From: CAZAKZ01 sp964485695
GTDB lineage: Bacteria > Planctomycetota > JAFGQW01
Length of the DNA stretch: 36,153 bases
Assembly (NCBI GenBank): GCA_964485695.1
Contig: CAZAKZ010000047.1
Span: forward strand, 1 to 36,153
Direction: 5' to 3'
The notes beneath the pieces were generated by a model. It was given only the letters and a program-made list of their open reading frames with translations, did no database searches and was not told the origin of the DNA. Made by a program: the position numbers and the translations under genes. Shown piece after piece: positions 25,522-33,422 of this stretch. The number at the start of each line of letters is the position of its first letter. Within the stretch, counting starts at the first letter, position 1.

Positions 25522-26619
25522 ATGTCAGCCATGTTCGGAACCTCCCTCGGAGACCTCCCCCGGTTGCGTCCGGGGGTGAAGCGGATGCGGGCCTCGAGCT
25601 GGGACCGGTCGGGCGGCAACGACGACCGGTGGCGCCTCGAGGCGGGTCAGGCCCGTTCCATCGTCGACCTGGAGGGGCCGGGGTGCGTCAAGCACATCTG
25701 GATGACGTGGTGCGGGGATGACGAGCACCTGCCGCGGAAGCTGGTGCTCCGCGCCTGGTGGGACGAAGAAGGAGGAGCGAGCGTCGAGGCCCCCCTGGGC
25801 GACTTCTTCGGCGTGGGCCACGGCCGGCTGGTGAACTTCACCTCCCTGCCCCTCACCATGAGTCCCGAGGACGGCCGCGGCGGCAACTGCTTCTTCCCCA
25901 TGCCGTTTGAGTTGCGGGCTCGGTTCGAGGTCCTGAACGAGGCGGACCACGAGGCCTTCCTCTATTTTTACGTCGATTACGAGTCCTATCCGGACCCGGA
26001 ACCGGTACGGGACATGGGCTACTTTCACGCCCAGTGGCGCCGGGAGAATCCCACCGGCGGCTGGGGTGACGACCGGCCCCGGGACTGGAAGTGGTTCGAG
26101 TCCGAGGCCTGGAAAGAGGGGGGCATCTGGCGCATGCCCAACCTCGACGGCAAGGACAACTACCTCATCCTGGAGGCCGAGGGTGCGGGACACTACGTGG
26201 GCTGCAACCTGAACATCGACTGCTTCGAGCAGCGCAAGAACGTGTGGTACGGCGAGGGGGACGACATGATCTGGATCGATCAGGATCCCGGAGACTGGCC
26301 GCCCCGGCTCCACGGCACCGGCACCGAAGACTACTTCAACACTGCCTTCTGCCCGAAGCAGACCTTCTCGGCCCCGTACCACGGCGTGCCGCTGTATTCA
26401 GGAACCGAGGCGTGGCCCTGGAAGGGAAAGAATTCTCTCTACCGGTTCCACATCGAGGATCCCGTCTACTTCGAGAAGAACATCCGCGTGACCCTGGAGC
26501 ACGGCCACGCCAATAACCTGGCCAACGACTACAGCTCCACGGCCTACTGGTATCAAAAAGATCCGCACCGTCCGTTTCCCCCCCTCCCCGACGTGAAAGC
26601 TCGGATGCCCAGGCCCTGA
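25522..26619 (+). CDS. GH172-like (DUF2961) glycoside hydrolase
   Basis: The DUF2961 family was reclassified as GH172 after members were shown to act on fructofuranosyl and arabinofuranosyl bonds, so a furanosidase role is likely; the real substrate is unknown. The 365 residues have the family landmarks: GPGCVKHIWMTW (about 52-63), the aromatic DYESYPDPEP region, YGEGDDMIWID (E245, D247, D248), and GTGTEDYFNTAF (E269, D270), which holds catalytic acidic residues in the family. No signal peptide is seen, so it should act in the cytoplasm on imported or internal material. The start follows GTAGGT, and an ATG nine bases later is also possible. The partner upstream is the carboxylase subunit, with no obvious metabolic link. 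Confidence 0.88.
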   Translation: MSAMFGTSLGDLPRLRPGVKRMRASSWDRSGGNDDRWRLEAGQARSIVDLEGPGCVKHIWMTWCGDDEHLPRKLVLRAWWDEEGGASVEAPLGDFFGVGHGRLVNFTSLPLTMSPEDGRGGNCFFPMPFELRARFEVLNEADHEAFLYFYVDYESYPDPEPVRDMGYFHAQWRRENPTGGWGDDRPRDWKWFESEAWKEGGIWRMPNLDGKDNYLILEAEGAGHYVGCNLNIDCFEQRKNVWYGEGDDMIWIDQDPGDWPPRLHGTGTEDYFNTAFCPKQTFSAPYHGVPLYSGTEAWPWKGKNSLYRFHIEDPVYFEKNIRVTLEHGHANNLANDYSSTAYWYQKDPHRPFPPLPDVKARMPRP

Positions 26620-26772
26620 GTCGTTTTATTTGTTTGTTTTCGGGTGGCGAATCAGGTACCATGGCCGCGTCCAGGGGGAGTGTTTCAAGCCCGCATTATC
26701 AGTTCCCGATGTGCGGCGTACGAATTGACTGGTGAATCGAACGCTTCTTGAAGGAAAGGACGTACAGGAGAA

Positions 26773-28584
26773 ATGACCACCCAACGAATTTCCGTCCTCG
26801 CACTCCTGCTGGTGCTGGCCGCGCTCCATGCACCGACAGCGGTCCTCGCCGGCGAGATCGACCCGGTCTTTGCCAAGAAGATGAGCGAAGCTCCGCCGGG
26901 CCAGATGTTCTCCGCCATCGTCATGATGGCCGATCAGGTGAACGTCCCGGCCCTGGATGCCACCCTGAAAAAAATGAATGCCACGCGGCAATTCCGGCAC
27001 GAGCTCATCGTCACGCGCCTGATGGGAAAGGCCCGGGCCACTCAGGGGGCCGTCCTCGCCCTGCTGGACGACCACGCCTCCATGGGCAAGGCCGAGGAGG
27101 CAACGTCCATGTGGCTTGTCAACGCGATCCTGGTGACGGCTACGCCCGCGTCCCTCGCTCTCGTGTCCCGGCAAGCAGAGGTCGGTGTCGTGTATGACGG
27201 AGGCTTGCGGGTCGAACTCATCCGTCCCTTCGACGAGGGGGAGGTCCCGGAGAATCCGCTGGATGCCCCTGAAGCTGGCATCGTCGCCATCAATGCTCCA
27301 TCGCTGTGGAGTCTGGGGTACGAGGGCCAGGGGGTTCTCGTTTCCAACATCGACACCGGTGTCTACCTGGACCACACGACCCTGAAGGCCCAGTGGCGCG
27401 GTAACGATCCCGGTGTCACGGTGGCCGAGGCGTGGCACGATCCCTACTCCAGCTACGCAAAGCCCCGCGACCTGAACGGCCACGGCACCCATACCATGGG
27501 GACCATCTGCGGCTCAGGCGGCATCGGCGTGGCGCCCAGGGCCAAATGGATCGCTTCCGCCACCATCGACCGAGGCGGCGGAATTCCCACGACCATAAAG
27601 AACGCGCTTCTCTCCTTCCAGTGGTCGGCGGATCCCGACCAGGATCCCAAGACCATCCTGGACGTCCCCGTCGTATCCAGCAACTCCTGGAGAATCAGCC
27701 CGATCACCCACTCGACGTACGTGAAGCGGTGCGACCAGACCTACTGGAACGTCATCGACAACGCCGAGTACTCCGGCGTGGCGGTGGTTTTCGCCGCCGG
27801 CAATGAAGGCACTCGCGGCGGTTCCAACGGCAGCCTGGGCACACCCCCCGACCGCATCCAGTCCGCGGTGAACGTCTTCTCCGTGGGGGCGCTCAATACC
27901 TCGAGCACCGGTATCGCCAGCTTCTCGAGCCGCGGCCCCTCGGGTTGCGACAAGAAGACCATCAAACCCGAGGTGTGCGCCCGGGGCCAGAGCGTCCGGT
28001 CCGCCTCCCGGTACGGCACGACCCGGTACACCAGCAAGAGCGGCACCTCCATGGCCTGTCCCCACGTGGCCGGCGCCATCGCGCTGCTGCACCAGGTGTG
28101 GCCGGACGCCACGCCCGAGCAGTTCAAGACCGCGTTGCTCACCACCTGCGACGACCTCGGCTCCAGTGGAGACGACAACACCTACGGCATGGGCCGGATC
28201 AATTGCCTGAGCGCCTACACCCAGCTCGTGGGTCTGCGGCCCAACGTCTCGGCCAGCGTCATGGGCACGGTCCGCACCTACAACCAGGGCCAGATGATCT
28301 GGGGCCACGTGGTCCTCTCCAACAACACCAAAGTGGAGCAGAAGGTGAAGGTGGCCCTCCAGTTCTATTTCGAGGGTCAGCCCACCAGCCTCGTCCTGGT
28401 ACCCGAGGCCGACCTCACCGTGCCGGCCGACTATTCCAACAAGGACTTTCCGATTCTGGTGGGCCTGCCCATTCCCACGGGCCTGCCCGCCTCCGTTCTG
28501 GATCCGAAGCTCTGGTCGCTGCGCGCCACCATCAAGCAGGGGAGCAAGACATTCGTCAGTGAGTATCAGTTCAGCATCAAGTAG
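26773..28584 (+). CDS. Secreted subtilisin-like serine protease (S8)
   Basis: This 603-residue protein has a signal peptide (MTTQRISVLALLLVLAALHAPTAVLAG). A propeptide of roughly 28-160 precedes the S8 catalytic domain. The catalytic residues are all present: D194 (SNIDTGVYLD), H237 (NGHGTHTMG), the oxyanion N344 (AAGNEG) and S426 (GTSMACPHVAG). After about 490 there is a beta-rich C-terminal region (NVSASVMGTVRTYNQGQMIWGHVVL) that may serve secretion or substrate contact. A clear AGGAG lies 2 bases before the ATG. The gene is followed by a strong hairpin terminator, so it is probably a single transcript. Its role is probably breakdown of extracellular protein, together with the S46 peptidase elsewhere in the window. 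Confidence 0.95.
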   Translation: MTTQRISVLALLLVLAALHAPTAVLAGEIDPVFAKKMSEAPPGQMFSAIVMMADQVNVPALDATLKKMNATRQFRHELIVTRLMGKARATQGAVLALLDDHASMGKAEEATSMWLVNAILVTATPASLALVSRQAEVGVVYDGGLRVELIRPFDEGEVPENPLDAPEAGIVAINAPSLWSLGYEGQGVLVSNIDTGVYLDHTTLKAQWRGNDPGVTVAEAWHDPYSSYAKPRDLNGHGTHTMGTICGSGGIGVAPRAKWIASATIDRGGGIPTTIKNALLSFQWSADPDQDPKTILDVPVVSSNSWRISPITHSTYVKRCDQTYWNVIDNAEYSGVAVVFAAGNEGTRGGSNGSLGTPPDRIQSAVNVFSVGALNTSSTGIASFSSRGPSGCDKKTIKPEVCARGQSVRSASRYGTTRYTSKSGTSMACPHVAGAIALLHQVWPDATPEQFKTALLTTCDDLGSSGDDNTYGMGRINCLSAYTQLVGLRPNVSASVMGTVRTYNQGQMIWGHVVLSNNTKVEQKVKVALQFYFEGQPTSLVLVPEADLTVPADYSNKDFPILVGLPIPTGLPASVLDPKLWSLRATIKQGSKTFVSEYQFSIK

Positions 28585-28607
28585 CTGAAGCGCATTCTGC
28601 CACTCCA

Positions 28608-28640
28608 GAAGAAAAACGGTGCTTTGCACCGTTTTTCTTC
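28608..28640. terminator. Strong hairpin terminator after the S8 protease
   Basis: GAAGAAAAACGGTGC (28608-28622) pairs perfectly with GCACCGTTTTTCTTC (28626-28640) around a 3-nt loop. The stem's own T-rich right arm (GTTTTTCTTC) acts as the U tract. Because the arm is A-rich on the other side, it could work in both directions. It ends the protease transcript 24 bp past its stop. Confidence 0.85.
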
Positions 28641-28679
28641 ATTGACGGGGACGACCCGGGTTCTCCGGAAATCCAATCC

Positions 28680-28708
28680 TTGTCGATTCTCCCCCTCCCT
28701 GGTAGGAT
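28680..28708 (+). promoter_or_regulatory. Candidate promoter for the hydrolase-glycosyltransferase operon
   Basis: TTGTCG (28680-28685) and TAGGAT (28703-28708) are separated by exactly 17 bp. Each hexamer matches four of six consensus bases. The start of transcription would lie near 28715, with GGAGG (28746-28750) just before the GTG at 28755. It sits right after the preceding terminator. Confidence 0.4.
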
Positions 28709-28754
28709 ACCCGGGGCAGAGAAAGTGATACTCCCAGGAAGGTACGGAGGAACC

Positions 28755-30077
28755 GTGAACAGCAAGTCAACCCACCCCTTCGCGTTTATCCTGGCCGTAG
28801 GGTTCGCCCTTTCCTCGATGTCCGTCTGTTTCGGCCAGGCAGCACCAAAGCCTCTCACCCAGAAGCCTCTCACCCAGCAACAGATGAAGGCGTTCTACAA
28901 GAAGGCCTGTCAATACTGGCACCTCAAGAAGATCGGAGCGTCTCAGGCCAAGATCGACAAGGTCCTCGCCGAGGTGAAAGAATACGACGACTACAGCTGG
29001 AAGGGGCTCCGGGACGCCTTCCTGAAGCCCTTTGCCGGGCCGAAGAAGTCCAAGAAGACCAAGAAGACCGAGCTCCGGAATCCGCCGATCGGCCTCGAGA
29101 AGTGCTGGTACATCATCCAGGCGCCCGGAAGTCACTCCAGGCGCAAACCCAGCCCCTTGTGTATCGCGCTCCACGGCGGCAGCCGGGGCGTGGGGAATCC
29201 GGGCCAGGCCATCAGCCTCATGGGGAACCCCTTCAAGTCCAAGGGCTGCATCCTGGCCGCGCCCAAGGTGCCGCCCAACGCGGTCTTTGCGGAGCCCATC
29301 AGCGCCAAGTTCGTGAAGGAGATCATCTGGGAGGTCTCCATGGACTACAACGTGGACCTGGACCGCATCTACTGCGCGGGCCACTCCCTGGGCGGCGTGG
29401 GGGCCTGGTACATGCCGCTGGTGATGCCCGACCTCATCGCGGGCACGGCCACCGCCGCGGGCAATCCCGCCGCCGTGGTGGACTACGAGTTCCTCCTCAA
29501 CACGCCCATCTACGCGGTCCACGGTTCCACGGACATCCAGGTGTCCCCGGACGCGAACCGGGCCGCGGCCGCGGCCATCAAGGCCATTCCCGACGAGAAC
29601 AAGATCAAGGACAACTACGTCTACCGCGAGATCACCACCAAGGACGGCCGGGGCCACGGCCTGCCGGCGCCCGTGGTCATGGACATGCGGGACTGGGTGA
29701 TGAAGAAGAAGCGCGAGTTCGCCCCGAAGCGCGTCATCTGTGTCTGCCCCCACATCCGGAACAAGGGGGAGGAGATCCATCCCTACGCCCAGTCCTTCTG
29801 GCTGGCCATCAAGAGCCACGGCTTCCGGTCCAAGGCCGACGGGAAGATCATCGGTCCCAACGAGCTCAAGATCACCTTCAGCGGCTCGGGCCAGCTCATC
29901 GTCTTCTTCTCCGACGACTTCATGGACCTGAACAAGCCCGTCAAGGTGCACATGAATGGCCGCCTCGTCCTGAACCGCATCGTTCCCCGGTCGGCGAAGT
30001 TCCTGCTGGAGCACATCGAGGAGACCCGGGACCGCGGCCGGGTGTATGCAAACAGCGTCGTGGTCTCGGGGAATTGA
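28755..30077 (+). CDS. Secreted alpha/beta hydrolase (esterase-like)
   Basis: This 440-residue protein starts at a GTG with GGAGG four bases upstream, and an ideal signal peptide follows (VNSKSTHPFAFILAVGFALSSMSVCFGQ). The catalytic triad is readable: nucleophile S211 in GHSLGG, D260 in GSTDIQV and H301 in DGRGHGLP. The oxyanion stretch is ALHGGSRG. The fold resembles secreted polyhydroxybutyrate-depolymerase or feruloyl-esterase-like proteins, but the substrate is unknown. After residue 325 a separate beta-rich C-terminal domain follows (RVICVCPHIRNKGEEIHPYAQSF onward). Between the signal peptide and the hydrolase domain lies a Lys-rich linker (GPKKSKKTKKTEL, about 95-107). A GTG start near 28755 fits better than the ATG at 28680, which would place the signal sequence internally. 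Confidence 0.83.
   Translation: MNSKSTHPFAFILAVGFALSSMSVCFGQAAPKPLTQKPLTQQQMKAFYKKACQYWHLKKIGASQAKIDKVLAEVKEYDDYSWKGLRDAFLKPFAGPKKSKKTKKTELRNPPIGLEKCWYIIQAPGSHSRRKPSPLCIALHGGSRGVGNPGQAISLMGNPFKSKGCILAAPKVPPNAVFAEPISAKFVKEIIWEVSMDYNVDLDRIYCAGHSLGGVGAWYMPLVMPDLIAGTATAAGNPAAVVDYEFLLNTPIYAVHGSTDIQVSPDANRAAAAAIKAIPDENKIKDNYVYREITTKDGRGHGLPAPVVMDMRDWVMKKKREFAPKRVICVCPHIRNKGEEIHPYAQSFWLAIKSHGFRSKADGKIIGPNELKITFSGSGQLIVFFSDDFMDLNKPVKVHMNGRLVLNRIVPRSAKFLLEHIEETRDRGRVYANSVVVSGN
28848..28877 (+). repeat. Tandem 15-bp duplication inside the hydrolase gene
   Basis: AAGCCTCTCACCCAG occurs twice in a row and encodes (KPLTQ)2 just after the signal peptide. It is an in-frame microduplication that could expand or contract by slippage without breaking the protein. 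Confidence 0.85.
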
Positions 30078-30080
30078 CGC

Positions 30081-31778
30081 TTGCGTGGCATCAGACCGAA
30101 TGCGGACCTGGCGATCCTGGGCGGCGCCTGGGTGGTGCTGGCACTCCTGGTGAATCCCCGGGGGGAGTTCCCGCTCAATGACGACTGGGCCTATGCCCTG
30201 CCGGTGAAGCGGCTCCTGGAGACGGGGTGTTTCAAGCTCACCGACTGGGGCGCCATGACGCTGGTGGCCCACGTGGCCTGGGGCGTCCTGGTCGCCCTGC
30301 CCTTCGGTTTTTCCTTCCTGGCTCTGCGCCTCGGCACCCTGGTGCTGGGCGCCCTGGGCATCGCGGCCTGCAACGGCGTGTTCCGGGAGGCGGGCTTCTC
30401 CCGGAGAAGCGCTTTCACGGCCTCAGCCGTGGTGGCCCTGAATCCACTCTACTTCCTCCACTCTTACACCTTCATGACGGACGTCCCGTTCTTCGCCGCC
30501 GCCATGGGCGCGGTCTACTTCTGGATGCGGTGGCTCCGGACACGGAGTCCCGGAAGTCTCACGTCAACCCTGATTCTCCTCGTCCTGGCCATTCTCGTCC
30601 GGCAGGTGGCCATGGGGCTCGCCCTCGGTCTCACGGCGGGCACGATATTCCACGGTGCCTTCAGGTGGCGCCGGGCCATGGCGGCCGGGCTCCTGTTCCT
30701 GGTGCCCGTGGCGGTCTACTTCGCATACAAGGCAGTGGCCCGTGCGACTTTCGGCCTGCCCTACACCTACATGACCGCGGGATGGCACCTCGTGGTCTTC
30801 GAGCACGATCCCGTGGAAGGGCTCAGGATCATTCTTCCCTTCGTTTACTGGCGGGTCGTGGCGACGTTCATCTACCTGGGCCTCTTCTGTCTGCCCTTCG
30901 CCCTGGCCCACTGCCGCTTCACTTTTACCTCGATCTCCTTCTGGATCTCCTTGGGCGTGTCCGCTGGCGCCGTATACACCCTGATATCCACGGGACGCCT
31001 GTTCCCCCATTTTGGAATCCTGGAAGGCCTGCAGTTTCCCTCCAACACCCTCGCCGGCCTGAGCCTCGGCCCACCCACTCTGAGCGATTCTTTTCTCGTG
31101 GGCCATGAACACATCCCGCAGGGATCGCGGGTGCTTCGCACCGTCGTCACCCTCGCCGGCGCCCTGGGCGGGGTGTGGATTCTCCATCGCCTCCTCCAGC
31201 ACGGGTGGGACATGCTCCTCCGGGTGTTCTGCATACGGCGCGGCGACGATTCGCGCCTCGGGCCGCCCGGGCTCTTCCTGGCCATGAGCGTGGCCGGTTG
31301 CCTCTACTTCGGGCCCTTTCTCCTGTCGCTCTACTTCTTCGACCGCTACATGCTCCTTCTCGTGCCGCTGGTCCTGGTGCTCCTCGGATCGTGCGGGAGA
31401 ACGACCGGTCTCCCCCGGCCGGGGCGGTTCAGCGCCCTTGCGGGTGCAGGGCTTCTGGGGATTCTGGGTTTATTTTCAGTGGCCGGCACCCACGACTACC
31501 TGGCGTGGAACCGGACCCGGTGGGATACGGCCCGATACCTGGTCCAGGATCGCGGCATGAACCTTGGCGACCTGGACGCCGGCTTCGAGTTCAACGCCTG
31601 GCACCGCTACAGGTTCCCCGGAGAAGGCCGGACCCCTTCCGGGGATTCCTGGAACGGCACCCGCAAGGTGGTTCTCGCCTTCGGCCCCCTCAAGGGGTAC
31701 GAGATCCTGGAGGTCCGCCACTTCGACCGCTGGCTTCCGGGCGGCCCGGACAGGATCTTCATCCTGGTGCGAGGGTGA
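30081..31778 (+). CDS. Multi-pass membrane glycosyltransferase-like protein (GT-C fold)
   Basis: This 565-residue protein has about 11-13 predicted membrane helices. The first extracytoplasmic loop reads NDDWAYALPVKRLLETG, the acidic motif of the ArnT/PMT-type GT-C transferases that use lipid-linked sugars. The family moves sugars onto lipids or proteins at the outer face of the inner membrane; here the donor and acceptor are unknown. The C-terminal 70 residues form a soluble tail (YLAWNRTRWDTARYLV). It begins with a TTG three bases after the stop of the hydrolase gene, with GGGGA at a suitable distance, so the two are almost certainly one operon. It converges with the radical SAM gene, 24 bp between stops. 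Confidence 0.82.
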   Translation: MRGIRPNADLAILGGAWVVLALLVNPRGEFPLNDDWAYALPVKRLLETGCFKLTDWGAMTLVAHVAWGVLVALPFGFSFLALRLGTLVLGALGIAACNGVFREAGFSRRSAFTASAVVALNPLYFLHSYTFMTDVPFFAAAMGAVYFWMRWLRTRSPGSLTSTLILLVLAILVRQVAMGLALGLTAGTIFHGAFRWRRAMAAGLLFLVPVAVYFAYKAVARATFGLPYTYMTAGWHLVVFEHDPVEGLRIILPFVYWRVVATFIYLGLFCLPFALAHCRFTFTSISFWISLGVSAGAVYTLISTGRLFPHFGILEGLQFPSNTLAGLSLGPPTLSDSFLVGHEHIPQGSRVLRTVVTLAGALGGVWILHRLLQHGWDMLLRVFCIRRGDDSRLGPPGLFLAMSVAGCLYFGPFLLSLYFFDRYMLLLVPLVLVLLGSCGRTTGLPRPGRFSALAGAGLLGILGLFSVAGTHDYLAWNRTRWDTARYLVQDRGMNLGDLDAGFEFNAWHRYRFPGEGRTPSGDSWNGTRKVVLAFGPLKGYEILEVRHFDRWLPGGPDRIFILVRG

Positions 31779-31802
31779 CGGCGGGGGTGTGACGGTGCGG
31801 AA

Positions 31803-32825
31803 TCAGACCATCCGCTTGCGCATCTCCGAGAAGAACGCTTCCGGATTCATGCCCTCCGCCTCGAGGCGAGAAAGGATGTCGTCGATCTCCGCGGGCAGGC
31901 CCCGGCGGCCGAGGTCCTTGACCCGACCCCTCCAGCCCATGCGCCGGGCCAGAATGAACTTCACCCTCTCCTCGTCGGGCAGGTCGAGAAAGGCGTCGCA
32001 GATGCCCAGGAGCTTCTCGAGGTCTCCGGGGAGGTTTCCGTGGAGCTCCATGAGTAGGTTCAGCATGTGATCGCTCTCCAGGCGCGTGGTGAGGCCCTCG
32101 AGGCCGGTGAGAAACCTCCGGACCTCCCGCACCAGCTCCGTCTCGGTCAGGGGCGTGAATGCCCCGCGGGCTTCCAGATCGGCCAGCGGCGTTCCTGGGA
32201 TCACCGCCGTGGTGCGGAGCCGGATGAAGTCGGGCCGGATCTCCACCAGGGCCGAGGCCGTGTCGTCGGCGTGGACCTCGGTGTGTTCCCTCCCGCCGAG
32301 GCCCGGCATGACGTACTCCGAGACCTCGAAACCGGCGGCCTTGGCCCGCTGGCCGCCCTCGATCTGTCTGGCCCGGGTGGAGCCCTTGCTCACCAGCTCG
32401 AGGACCGCGTCGGCCCCCGACTCCAGTCCGATGTGCACCCGGTCGAGGCCGGCCGCCCGGATGCGCTCGAGGTCCTCGAGGGACCGGATGGCCAGGGTGT
32501 GCGACCGGGCATACGCCGTGATGCGCTGAACCCCGGGAAACCGCTCCCGGATGCCGCGAACGATGGTCACCAGGTCGTCGGGTTTGGTGAGCAGGGGATT
32601 GGCGTCCTGGAGAAACACCGTCCGGTGTCGGTCTCCGAAGGTCTTCTGCATGGCGTCCAGGTCAGAGAGTACTTCCTCGACGCTCCGGAGGGAGAATTTC
32701 TGGCCCTTGTAGACCGGGCAGAAGGCGCAGTTGTTCCAGGGACAGTTCCGCGACACCCGCACCAGCATGCTGGAGGCTTCCGAGGGCGGGCGGATGGGTC
32801 CCTGTTCGAAGTTGCATTCAGACAT
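31803..32825 (-). CDS. Radical SAM protein of unknown substrate
   Basis: This 340-residue enzyme should cleave S-adenosylmethionine at a [4Fe-4S] cluster held by C28, C33 and C36 (CPWNNCAFC), a C-x4-C-x2-C spacing instead of the usual C-x3-C-x2-C. The core barrel follows through VFLQDANPLLTKPDDL, ITAYARSHTLAI, VHIGLESGADAVLELVSKG, YVMPGLGGREHTEVHADDTASAL and IRLRTTAVIPGTPLADL. The C-terminal 100 residues form a helical region that I cannot assign. I chose the ATG at 32825 (MSECNFEQGPIRPPSEASSM); an upstream in-frame start at 32906 adds residues without a ribosome site. Substrate and pathway are not recognisable. It is divergent from the PAS gene, with 114 bp between starts. Confidence 0.88.
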   Translation of the reverse strand: MSECNFEQGPIRPPSEASSMLVRVSRNCPWNNCAFCPVYKGQKFSLRSVEEVLSDLDAMQKTFGDRHRTVFLQDANPLLTKPDDLVTIVRGIRERFPGVQRITAYARSHTLAIRSLEDLERIRAAGLDRVHIGLESGADAVLELVSKGSTRARQIEGGQRAKAAGFEVSEYVMPGLGGREHTEVHADDTASALVEIRPDFIRLRTTAVIPGTPLADLEARGAFTPLTETELVREVRRFLTGLEGLTTRLESDHMLNLLMELHGNLPGDLEKLLGICDAFLDLPDEERVKFILARRMGWRGRVKDLGRRGLPAEIDDILSRLEAEGMNPEAFFSEMRKRMV

Positions 32826-32939
32826 GCATGCAGCGTACGGGAGGAGGGAGGGGCTGTCAAGGCAGGTGGATTTCCTCGCTGCGCATTGACCTCCGGAGAA
32901 GGGCATGTTCTATTCTCATTTTACGCAACGGACTCCGAC

Positions 32940-33272
32940 ATGATCGACGAACGATTTCTCCGAGACCTCCTCGACAGCTTCAAGAATTCGGTGGTGTTCG
33001 TGGACACCGGCCACGTGATCCGGTACATGAACCGAGCGGCCGTGGCCCAACACGACGAGGGGGAGGCGCTCATCGGCCGTTCGGTCTTCGCCTGCCACAA
33101 CGAGGCCTCCATAAAGAAGATCCACGAGGTGTATGAGGCCTTGCAGGCGGGGGAGACCGAACGCCTCATCACCGATGACGAGAAGCACCGCATCTACATG
33201 CGGGCGGTGCGCGACGGCCAGGGGCGGCTTCTGGGATACTACGAGCGCTACGAGCCGCCGGTGACGGGCTGA
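32940..33272 (+). CDS. Single-domain PAS protein
   Basis: This 110-residue protein is one PAS domain with little else: LLDSFKNSVVFVDTGHVIRYMNRAAVAQHDEGEALIGRSVFACHNEASIKKIHEVYEAL and a final strand YMRAVRDGQGRLLGYYERYEP. It resembles the PAS domain found at the end of DUF438 proteins, with the typical NRAA and HNExS motifs. There is no kinase, cyclase or DNA-binding partner attached, so it must work through another protein or as a ligand sensor. Residues that could bind heme or flavin cannot be named. The ATG has no strong ribosome site; larger in-frame starts run through the antisense of the radical SAM gene and are unlikely. Confidence 0.8.
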   Translation: MIDERFLRDLLDSFKNSVVFVDTGHVIRYMNRAAVAQHDEGEALIGRSVFACHNEASIKKIHEVYEALQAGETERLITDDEKHRIYMRAVRDGQGRLLGYYERYEPPVTG

Positions 33273-33422
33273 AGAATTTTCTCACGCCGGCCCACACGCG
33301 CATTCCTCTGCTACAGAATCTCCATGCATTTCCACTTTTCCGGAACCGTCCTGGAGTCCGTGCGTCGTAGGGCGGCGTGAACGGGATCACAGCCCTTTAC
33401 CCTCGACAATCAGGAGATCACC

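Noticed and set aside
32067..32939. Upstream extension of the PAS gene to about 400 codons
   Set aside because: The added part is the antisense of the radical SAM gene and has no PAS or other domain; the ATG at 32940 gives a complete PAS domain.
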